DNA from: Bacteroidetes bacterium UBA2364
Lineage (GTDB): Bacteria > Bacteroidota > Rhodothermia > Rhodothermales > UBA2364
Length of the DNA stretch: 20,907 bases
Assembly (NCBI GenBank): GCA_002344075.1
Contig: DDTM01000069.1
Location: forward strand, 1-20,907
Reading direction: 5' to 3'
Part shown: piece by piece, positions 14,804 to 20,907 of the stretch
Numbering within the stretch: position 1 is the stretch's first letter
How the letters are laid out: the number at the start of each line of letters is the position of its first letter
Translations under genes and position numbers: made by a program
Notes under the pieces: model-generated
The model's input: only the letters and a program-made list of their open reading frames with translations
Database searches by the model: none
What the model was told of the DNA's origin: nothing

Positions 14804-16336
14804 ATGTCGCACCACAAGAAATTTCAGTATTGCCCGAACTGCGGAACCAATGTTGAGCACGCCAATTTTTGCCCCCATTGCGGACAAGAAAACCATGACC
14901 TACACCTCCCCACCAGTCATCTTATACTGGAGTTATTAGAAAACACCCTGCACTTTGACACCAAATTGTGGCACTCGCTAAAGTCTATCGTAACCAAACC
15001 GGGAGAGGTGACGTTAGATTTTATCCAAGGTAAACGCGCTTATCATATTCCGCCCTTTCGGATTTATGTCTTTATCGCTTTTGTGTTTTTCTTACTCTCC
15101 ACACTCTTTGCAGATCGTATCGTGGAGCAAACCGAAAGTTCTTTAGGTACATATTCACAAAGCAGAATTCAGGAGTATGTAGATAAAATAGGGGAGAAAA
15201 CAGGACAATTACCCAAAGCGAACCGCCAAAACTTATTGAACACCCTACACGAGGCCAAAACCAATTCGACATCACTCCTTCCAGCAGACCAAGAACACCT
15301 GGCCGAATTGGCGCTGAAAGAACATCAACTTATTTTAGCTGCTTGGGCACCCGATTCTCTGGATTTTTCGGTATTGCCAGATACGACCCGCTCCAAAATT
15401 GTGGCACAGACCGATTCTACGCGCCGCCGATTCGTCCGTATGTTAGGTAAAGCGCGTGAAAACAAGGTTTTGGCGGCACAAGGTATTGTCGTGGAATCAG
15501 ATTCTGTGACGATTCCTTTAACCTCCGGAAAAAAAATATCCGCCGAAAAAGCCCGAAAATTATTAAAAGCGTCTAATGACGAACTTAATACCTTCTTACA
15601 AGCCAAAGGACTTAATCCAGATGCACTTCACCGATTTGCTTTAAGATCACAGATCCAGTGGCATGAAGCCAAGAAGAAACCAAAAGATTTGGCTCATGCA
15701 GCCATTAAGCAGCTTTCGTATGCAATGTTTTTTATGATGCCCCTATTTGCACTTTTGCTCAAATTGGTATATTTCTATCGGAGACGTTTTTATTACGAAC
15801 ACCTCATTTTTGCGGTACACTTCCATAGTGTTTTATTCCTGTTTCTGATTTTATTGTTGGGCGTGGTTCTTTGGGCCGAAAATTTTGCTTGGGCCAATGT
15901 GACCATCACCTTGTTATGGCTCGGACTGGTACTGTATGGTTTTTTAGCGTTCTATAATGTCTATGAAAAAGAACCGCCTACCCAACCATACCCTACCGTT
16001 TGGCAAGGGTTTAGGGGCCTTACATTCGGTAAAAAACTTTTGCTCATCTTTGGATTATTCCTGCTAAGTCCATTTTTATTTTTTTATTTCGCTCTGTTGG
16101 GCTTTCCCCTTTTCCTTGTGCTGGTGGGGCAATGGTTTTTCAGGCTGTTTAACCGCTTGGTCTCGTTTCGGATTTTGCCGAAAGAATCTAAATGGGTTTC
16201 GGTGTTGGCCTCCATAGGCGACCGAGAATGGATAGAAGACTTTTTCAAATATTCAGCCGTCTTGTTTATTTATATCAACCTGCTTGTGATTGCAGTGATG
16301 ATCGTTACAGCCCTAAGTGCAGGTGCGATACATTAG
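14804..16336 (+). CDS. DUF3667-like zinc-ribbon multi-pass membrane protein
   Basis: A 510-residue membrane protein of unknown function. The N-terminus is a zinc ribbon, CPNCG (10-14) and CPHCG (23-27), followed by the PGEVTLDFIQGKRAYHIPPF stretch (66-85). That is the hallmark arrangement of Bacteroidota DUF3667 proteins. The first membrane helix is at about 86-103. A soluble, charged, helical segment of about 200 residues (about 104-305) comes next. It has Lys/Glu/Gln-rich sections (LLPADQEHLAELALKEHQL; KARENKVLAA) that look coiled-coil-prone. Then come helices at about 306-326, 335-360, 365-386, a long pair at 407-445, and a final one at 477-505. The large insert after the first helix is longer than I expect for the family. 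It follows the fusion gene by 80 bases on the same strand. A hairpin GGTTGC/GCAACC (14769-14787) without a T-run lies between them. A strong terminator follows the stop. Confidence 0.8.
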   Translation: MSHHKKFQYCPNCGTNVEHANFCPHCGQENHDLHLPTSHLILELLENTLHFDTKLWHSLKSIVTKPGEVTLDFIQGKRAYHIPPFRIYVFIAFVFFLLSTLFADRIVEQTESSLGTYSQSRIQEYVDKIGEKTGQLPKANRQNLLNTLHEAKTNSTSLLPADQEHLAELALKEHQLILAAWAPDSLDFSVLPDTTRSKIVAQTDSTRRRFVRMLGKARENKVLAAQGIVVESDSVTIPLTSGKKISAEKARKLLKASNDELNTFLQAKGLNPDALHRFALRSQIQWHEAKKKPKDLAHAAIKQLSYAMFFMMPLFALLLKLVYFYRRRFYYEHLIFAVHFHSVLFLFLILLLGVVLWAENFAWANVTITLLWLGLVLYGFLAFYNVYEKEPPTQPYPTVWQGFRGLTFGKKLLLIFGLFLLSPFLFFYFALLGFPLFLVLVGQWFFRLFNRLVSFRILPKESKWVSVLASIGDREWIEDFFKYSAVLFIYINLLVIAVMIVTALSAGAIH

Positions 16337-16390
16337 GAAGTGGCTCCCTGCAATCAAATCAAGTTTTTTCTGGTTCTACCTCTAATAATG

Positions 16391-16426
16391 AGGGGATGTA
16401 GCCACATTGCCACATCCCCTTTTTTG
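16391..16426 (+). terminator. Intrinsic terminator after the zinc-ribbon membrane protein gene
   Basis: A perfect 9-bp stem AGGGGATGT (16391-16399) and ACATCCCCT (16412-16420), with a 12-base loop, is followed by a T-run. It lies 55 bases past the stop of the plus-strand gene and 28 bases past the end of pyrC. In the pyrC direction the stem is not followed by a good T-run, so it works mainly for the plus strand. Confidence 0.85.
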
Positions 16427-16447
16427 TTTCTCTGCTTCTCTCTTGAC

Positions 16448-17743
16448 CTAAACCACTGCCTGAACCCATTGCCCTCGGTTGTAAATTCCCCAAGCCTTTC
16501 CGGTCATAACTGCACCAACAAAGGGTGTATTGATACTCTTGCTATGGATATGACGGGATTCAAACGTCCAAAGCGTGTCGGTATCAAAAATGGTGAGGTT
16601 TGCCACCGCCCCAACCTCCAGAGAAGGAACAGGCAAGTGCAGGATTTTGCGGGGCGCAACCGTGATTTTATAGACGGCCTCTTGTACCGAAAGTACCTTA
16701 TCGGCCAACAATTCGCGGCCAATAAGGCCCCAAGCGGTTTCAAGACCCAAAATCCCAAAAGGTGCAGCAATGTATTCCACTTCCTTTTCGAAATGAGCAT
16801 GTGGGGCATGGTCAGTACAAATCACATCAATGGTACCATCTTTCAACCCTTCTTTTATGGCTTGGATATCCTTTTGGGTACGGAGTGGCGGGTGCATTTT
16901 GGTATTGGTATCATAGTTACGCTTTTCCACTTCCTCGTCGGTTAACGCAAAGTGGTGGGTGCAAACCTCGGCGGTAACAGGAATGCCCTTAGATTTACCT
17001 TCTCGTACCAATTCCACCCCCCGCGCTGTAGAAATATGGGCCACATGAACGTGTCCCCCTGTAAATTCCGACAATAAAATATCTCGTGCAATCATCACCT
17101 CTTCTGCGAGGCCGGGAATGCCAGCAAGCCCTAAGCGTGTCGAAACAAACCCTTCATTCATTTGACCATGTGGATTGATCGTCAGGTCTTCCATATGATT
17201 AATAATGGGTGCATCAATCATGGCACCATATTCCAAGGCTGTCCGCATGAGGCCACCATGTTGTATCGGTGCACCGTCGTCACTGAACGCCACTGCGCCA
17301 TTTTCCTTGAGTTCGGCCAATTCGGCCAGTTCTTTCCCTACCCGCTCTTTGGAAACACAGGCAATAGGGTGTACATCAACCGGTGTTTTCCGGCCTTTTT
17401 CAATAATAAAAGACACCACATCGGCTGTATGAATGGGTGGATTCGTGTTGGGCATACAGGCAACCGCCGTGAAGCCGCCAAACGCGGCTGCACGACAACC
17501 CGTTTCGATGGTCTCTTTGTGTTCAAAACCCGGCTCACGCAGGTGAACGTGCATGTCCATCCAGCCAATCGAAGCCATTTTGCCCGTTGCATCGTATTCG
17601 GGTATCCCGTCAGGAACCGATAGGCCGAGACCCCGTTCGGCAATGACACCATTTTGGATCAACAAGTCTTCACAACAGGCCTCTCCAGTCAGAGGGTCTA
17701 AAATCGTTACGTTACGGAAAATCAAATTGGGTGTGTGCATCAT
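16448..17743 (-). CDS. pyrC: Dihydroorotase, class I (pyrC)
   Basis: Cytoplasmic zinc enzyme that interconverts N-carbamoyl-L-aspartate and L-dihydroorotate, the third step of de novo pyrimidine synthesis. The 431-residue chain has the class I pattern: MDMHVHLREPG (62-72) with zinc ligands H65, H67 and substrate-binding R69; CMPNTNPP (97-104); FSDDG (153-157) with the bridging D155; H183 in INHMED; H236 in VAHISTARG; and catalytic D311 with H312 in CTDHAPHA. Class I bacterial enzymes use Asp rather than a carboxylated Lys at the bridge, in agreement with SDDG. The start (MMHTPNLIF) gives the usual small beta-domain before the barrel; either of the two adjacent Met codons is possible. It stands alone and divergent from the phosphoesterase gene (135-base gap). 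No other pyr genes are visible. It could belong to the closely related allantoinase group, but SDDG and CMPNTNPP favour dihydroorotase. Confidence 0.95.
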   Translation of the reverse strand: MMHTPNLIFRNVTILDPLTGEACCEDLLIQNGVIAERGLGLSVPDGIPEYDATGKMASIGWMDMHVHLREPGFEHKETIETGCRAAAFGGFTAVACMPNTNPPIHTADVVSFIIEKGRKTPVDVHPIACVSKERVGKELAELAELKENGAVAFSDDGAPIQHGGLMRTALEYGAMIDAPIINHMEDLTINPHGQMNEGFVSTRLGLAGIPGLAEEVMIARDILLSEFTGGHVHVAHISTARGVELVREGKSKGIPVTAEVCTHHFALTDEEVEKRNYDTNTKMHPPLRTQKDIQAIKEGLKDGTIDVICTDHAPHAHFEKEVEYIAAPFGILGLETAWGLIGRELLADKVLSVQEAVYKITVAPRKILHLPVPSLEVGAVANLTIFDTDTLWTFESRHIHSKSINTPFVGAVMTGKAWGIYNRGQWVQAVV

Positions 17744-17776
17744 TTTGAGGGCTTATGAAAAGCGAAGTTGGCTTCA

Positions 17777-17790
17777 AATCTTCAAAGATT
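17777..17790. promoter_or_regulatory. Small palindrome in the pyrC/phosphoesterase promoter region
   Basis: AATCTT-CA-AAGATT is a perfect 6-bp dyad between the divergent starts, 34 bases upstream of pyrC. CTTCAAA is also directly repeated across its left side (17772-17778 and 17780-17786). It may be an operator. At this size chance is a real alternative. Confidence 0.2.
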
Positions 17791-17878
17791 ATCAACGCAT
17801 TTGCTTTGTCCGTTTAAAAACGAATTATATTAACAGCCCTATGTTAAGCATCCCAAACTGTTCTGACTCAACGATATT

Positions 17879-18580
17879 ATGAAAATTGCCCTTATTTCGG
17901 ATATACATTCCAATCTCCACGGCCTTTATAAAGCTTTAGAGACCGCAGAAAAAGAAGGTGTGGAAGAGGTGTATTGCCTCGGTGACATCGTGGGATACGG
18001 CGCCGACCCCGGCCCATGTGTAGATTTGGTGATGCGTTATTGTACGGCTTCCGTAATGGGTAACCACGACGAAGCCATTGTTTTTGGACGCGGTATGGAT
18101 GTACTGCCCCAATCCGGACAAGTAGCCGCAAAACACAATCGTGAAAAACTTAATGAAAGGCAATTGGAATATCTCCGCAATTTACCCTACATGGTGGAGG
18201 CCCATAATTTTACGATCGTCCACGCTGCGCCCATGAATCCACATTTATACACCCGATTGGAATCGTTTTTTGGAACCGTGGAACAATTCGAGCACTTCAA
18301 AACTGATTTTTGCTTTATCGGACATACCCATCTACCCGCCATTATGGCAGATAAATTAGGCGTGACTCGTGTACGTCCGGGCAACAGATATCTAATTAAT
18401 GTGGGCAGTGTAGGTCAACCACGCGATAATAATCCAAGGCTTGGGTTTGGTATTTTTGATACGGATTCCCTTCAGTACAAACTCGTTCGGATTCCTTACA
18501 ATGTAGAAGGCGCAGCGGATAGGATCATAGAAGAGGGCCTTCCGGAGTCGCTTGCAGACCGGTTAAAAGTAGGAAAATAA
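17879..18580 (+). CDS. Calcineurin-type metallophosphoesterase
   Basis: A 233-residue cytoplasmic metal-dependent phosphoesterase. All metal-site motifs are present in order: SDIHSN (D8, H10), GDIVGYG (D36), GNHDE (N62, H63, D64), H115 in VHAAP, and GHTH (H149, H151). The compact form with GDIVGYGADP and the later NVGSVGQPRD is the YfcE/MJ0936-like group of bacterial phosphodiesterases. Members act on phosphodiesters or nucleotides such as 2',3'-cAMP or Ap4A, so the substrate here is open. There is no signal peptide. It is divergent from pyrC and followed by 360 bases without a convincing gene. The ATG lacks a Shine-Dalgarno sequence. Confidence 0.92.
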   Translation: MKIALISDIHSNLHGLYKALETAEKEGVEEVYCLGDIVGYGADPGPCVDLVMRYCTASVMGNHDEAIVFGRGMDVLPQSGQVAAKHNREKLNERQLEYLRNLPYMVEAHNFTIVHAAPMNPHLYTRLESFFGTVEQFEHFKTDFCFIGHTHLPAIMADKLGVTRVRPGNRYLINVGSVGQPRDNNPRLGFGIFDTDSLQYKLVRIPYNVEGAADRIIEEGLPESLADRLKVGK

Positions 18581-18660
18581 GTAGGCCCACAAACGTATCC
18601 GATTACTTACGGAATAGGCAAAAGTGACACGCTTGGTTTTTAAAAGGAGGCATTCAAAAA

Positions 18661-18762
18661 ATGTCAATATGCATAAAAAGCCCGGTTAGGATGGAACAAA
18701 CCATTTACCCAGCCTATTATTTTGCTCCTACAGAACAACTATATTGCCATCTAAAAACATAA
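18661..18762 (+). CDS. Candidate 33-residue ORF with a Shine-Dalgarno sequence
   Basis: ATG to TAA encodes 33 residues, beginning MSICIKSPVR and ending YCHLKT. A strong AAGGAGG (18644-18650) lies 10 bases before the ATG. No other gene in the window has such a site, which makes it noticeable but also atypical for this genome. The peptide has two Cys and several Tyr, no membrane segment and no recognised family. It may be a chance frame. Confidence 0.2.
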   Translation: MSICIKSPVRMEQTIYPAYYFAPTEQLYCHLKT

Positions 18763-18886
18763 AAAGGAATCACTACCCCGTTTAGGTTGCACTCAAATCC
18801 CACAAATGGAACATAGATTTTTTTATCACTTGCACACCCTATTCATTCTCGTGAAACCCTGTTTGGGTAACCAAGTTGTATAAAAG

Positions 18887-18918
18887 AAGGGGTTGCACCG
18901 TTTAGCACAACCCCTTTT
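18887..18918 (-). terminator. Terminator of the secreted repeat protein gene
   Basis: A perfect 9-bp stem AAGGGGTTG (18887-18895) and CAACCCCTT (18908-18916) with a 12-base loop lies 22 bases past the stop of the minus-strand gene. On the minus strand it is followed by CTTTTATA. On the plus strand it is followed by a short T-run, so it may act in both directions. Confidence 0.75.
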
Positions 18919-18940
18919 CCTTATAACAGGCTTATTTAGC

Positions 18941-20907
18941 TTACTTCACAAACGTCATCTTGCGCGTAATGATGTTATTGCCCACTTGCATACGATACAG
19001 ATAAGTACCGGAAGCAAGCGTGCTGGCATCGAACGTTACACGATAGGTGTTTTGTGTTTGGAAGCCATCTACGAGCGTTTGAATCAAACGTCCGGTCAGA
19101 TCAAATACCTGAACCTTTACGTGGCTGTCTTTGGCCAAGGTATATTCAAAGCTGGTAGATGGGTTAAACGGGTTCGGGTAGTTTTGCGTCAGCGTAAAGG
19201 CCGTTGGCAATTGCGAAGACTCTACCGGTTCGACGGCCACGACGTTTTGCTCATAAGGCAGATTGCCTTTGGGTTGGAAGGTTTCGGAAGCCAGTGCAAA
19301 GGTTGCTGGCCATGAGGCACAAGTACCTTTGGTCGTCCAGTTACATTGGATGTAACGGGTACGACGACGGCCAATACCAGCGGTGGTTCCACCTTCTTCC
19401 ACATATGTACCAGATGCTTTGGTACCAAAAGCATAACGATATTGTAAGGATCCATATACAGGGCCTTTTACACGAACCGTGCCTTCGTACATCATGTCAT
19501 TGTTTGCATCGGTAAGGAATACCTTGTAATTAAACTCTGCATTGCCATTAGGCTTTCCATCCGTTCCTTTGCTAGGCGCAAATCCTTGTGTCAAGGCCCA
19601 GATTGGGTCTCCTGTTAAGTCCACATACACCGAGTCCGAAGCCGGATTAAAGGTGCGGTCTGCGGTTAAGGCAGGACGCATATCTACCATGAACTTGACA
19701 TTAACTGTCGTTCCTGCGGGCATGATGTTTTTGGACTGGATGTCATTAAAACGAGCTTGCTCCAGCGCTTGATCTGCTGTTCCCGCTGCAAAATTGAATT
19801 TCCGGTTAGATCCGGTTGTGGAGAGTGGCTCTTCCCAACCATTCGGCGTCCAAGCAAATTTCTTCTCGAACTCGGCATTGTTGAAGTCTAAGTAGTACTT
19901 ATAGTTCATCTCGGTGCCACCGAAGTTCTCTAAGAGCGCTGTCAACTCGTAAATCGCACCACCGGGTACTTTGTCTAACAAACAGCGTTCGAAATTGGTT
20001 TTTGAACAACCCCAGCCGTTGAAGTCTCCCCGCACTTGGAGAGAGTCCCCACGGGTCCGGTCAAAGATACCAATGGCTTCTAATGGTGCAAGGTTTACCG
20101 AGAATACCACATTGTGCTTGTCTTTGGTTGCGTTTGGTGCATCGGTTCCGTTTTGGAACTTCACCCAATGGAGGGTTGAGTCTTTGGTCGGGACTTTGAA
20201 CCAACGGTTATCGCCATCCGTCGGGCAACCGCCTTTACCAGCAGTTCCATCCCAGCCACTTGGCTCAACAAAATATTTAAAACATTGGGCTTTACCTGTT
20301 TGGGATTTGTGATACACCCCAATACCAGAGTAGATGTGGTAACCCGTTTCGCTTTGGTTGGCGCTTTCTGGTTTAAGTTTCACTTTCGTGCTGCCCCAAT
20401 CCACAACGCCACCCGGAGTTGGATCCCCACGAACACCCACTACAGGGTTTTTGGTACGATCGTAGCCTGCGGTTCCTGCTTCTTTGGTGTTCATATAAAC
20501 ACGGAACAGAACAGCCACCGAGTCTGTGCCCACCTGACGGAATGGCTTCCAGTCGTAGGCTTTATCGCCCCCTGTACGGTTAAAGAAATGTACACCGCGA
20601 TCTACATCGCCTGTACCAGCGGCAACGGCATGATCGCTACCATTTTCCCAGCCGTCGCCAAGGCCATCGCCTGCACCCCAGAATTTATACTTAAGGTCTT
20701 TGTCTGGATTGGCTTTGAACTGGATTTTCCAATAGTCACCACCCACGTTTACGGGTTTCAGCGTGGTTGCATTATCCCACGTAATATTGTTACCATCCGG
20801 CAAGGGACCACCGTTATCCCCACGCACTTGTATCATGCGCTTCACGCCAACGGTATCCCGCGTAGAAGCCATGTTCACCATCAAGGTAACCATCCTGCCC
20901 GAAGAAG
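18941..20907 (-). CDS. Secreted multi-module protein with T9SS sorting domain (partial)
   Basis: The 3' part of a large exported protein. The frame is open to the window edge, so the ATG at 20893 is internal and the true start lies outside. Numbering from that ATG (650 residues), four related modules can be seen. Each opens with an 'FxVxM' strand (LMVNM at 4, FRVYM at 130, FSVNL at 264, FMVDM at 401) and carries a later GD motif (VRGD ending at 26, 157 and 290; LTGD ending at 429). The spacing is about 131-139 residues. The third has VRGDFNGW, the form seen in starch-binding CBM/E-set domains. A C-terminal T9SS type A sorting domain covers about 565-650, with QNYPNPFNPSTSF (570-582), VKVQVFDLTGR and a final KMTFVK. 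The protein should cross the outer membrane through T9SS and be released or anchored at the surface. Glycan binding is inferred; no catalytic motif is visible in this part. Confidence 0.85.
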   Translation of the reverse strand, partial: SSGRMVTLMVNMASTRDTVGVKRMIQVRGDNGGPLPDGNNITWDNATTLKPVNVGGDYWKIQFKANPDKDLKYKFWGAGDGLGDGWENGSDHAVAAGTGDVDRGVHFFNRTGGDKAYDWKPFRQVGTDSVAVLFRVYMNTKEAGTAGYDRTKNPVVGVRGDPTPGGVVDWGSTKVKLKPESANQSETGYHIYSGIGVYHKSQTGKAQCFKYFVEPSGWDGTAGKGGCPTDGDNRWFKVPTKDSTLHWVKFQNGTDAPNATKDKHNVVFSVNLAPLEAIGIFDRTRGDSLQVRGDFNGWGCSKTNFERCLLDKVPGGAIYELTALLENFGGTEMNYKYYLDFNNAEFEKKFAWTPNGWEEPLSTTGSNRKFNFAAGTADQALEQARFNDIQSKNIMPAGTTVNVKFMVDMRPALTADRTFNPASDSVYVDLTGDPIWALTQGFAPSKGTDGKPNGNAEFNYKVFLTDANNDMMYEGTVRVKGPVYGSLQYRYAFGTKASGTYVEEGGTTAGIGRRRTRYIQCNWTTKGTCASWPATFALASETFQPKGNLPYEQNVVAVEPVESSQLPTAFTLTQNYPNPFNPSTSFEYTLAKDSHVKVQVFDLTGRLIQTLVDGFQTQNTYRVTFDASTLASGTYLYRMQVGNNIITRKMTFVK

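Larger units (their letters stand above)
18581..18940. other. Convergent intergenic region
   Basis: These 360 bases lie between the phosphoesterase and the end of the secreted repeat protein. They hold one small candidate reading frame (18661-18762) and one clear hairpin terminator (18887-18918). No terminator with a T-run was seen directly after the phosphoesterase. Confidence 0.6.

Noticed and set aside
14745..14939. 64-residue plus-strand frame before the zinc-ribbon protein
   Set aside because: It overlaps the zinc-ribbon coding sequence in another frame, and that frame has conserved CxxC motifs.
16340..16945. 201-residue plus-strand frame
   Set aside because: Antisense to pyrC, whose motifs are complete. 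The frame also crosses the strong terminator at 16391-16426.

Overview
The window looks like part of a Bacteroidota-type chromosome, most likely near the Rhodothermia ('Bacteroidetes order II') lineage. That placement is an inference from four signs. The last gene ends in a type IX secretion (T9SS) sorting domain with the NYPNPFNP signature. A DUF3667-type zinc-ribbon membrane protein is present. Almost no gene start has a Shine-Dalgarno sequence. Base composition is moderate. No rRNA, tRNA or CRISPR array was found.

Layout. 1-1160 is an AT-rich, degenerate stretch: a frameshifted IS4-type transposase relic (96-937), then a palindrome-rich intergenic segment (about 1031-1125) that may be a dispersed repeat. 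A divergent pair follows: an acidic TPR-like protein (-) and a cytoplasmic GH13 alpha-glucan hydrolase (+). Next come a group II PLP decarboxylase of the Enterococcus tyrosine decarboxylase type, with its own consensus sigma70-like promoter, and a small four-helix membrane protein. A six-bladed beta-propeller protein (-) overlaps the membrane protein gene tail to tail. It is followed by a low-molecular-weight tyrosine phosphatase (+) with a nine-C tract upstream.

8222-11404 (-) is a probable three-gene transcription unit: an exported M1 aminopeptidase with two extra C-terminal lipocalin-like modules, an exported or membrane PAP2 phosphatase, and a small DUF4177-like protein. The most interesting gene is at 11820-14723. 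It encodes a 967-residue fusion of an APH-type small-molecule kinase, a metal-site-less M23-like hybrid-motif domain, and a class III PLP enzyme resembling the phosphoethanolamine / phosphohydroxylysine phospho-lyases. One polypeptide could phosphorylate an amino alcohol and then eliminate phosphate and ammonia from it.

The right part holds the DUF3667-like zinc-ribbon membrane protein with a clear terminator, dihydroorotase pyrC (-), a divergent calcineurin-type phosphoesterase (+), a 360-base intergenic region, and the 3' part of a secreted multi-module protein (-) that runs off the window. That protein has four repeats of about 133 residues, with an 'FNGW' feature reminiscent of starch-binding E-set domains. 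Apart from the 8222-11404 unit, genes are mostly single or divergent, so co-function beyond it is not strongly implied by layout.
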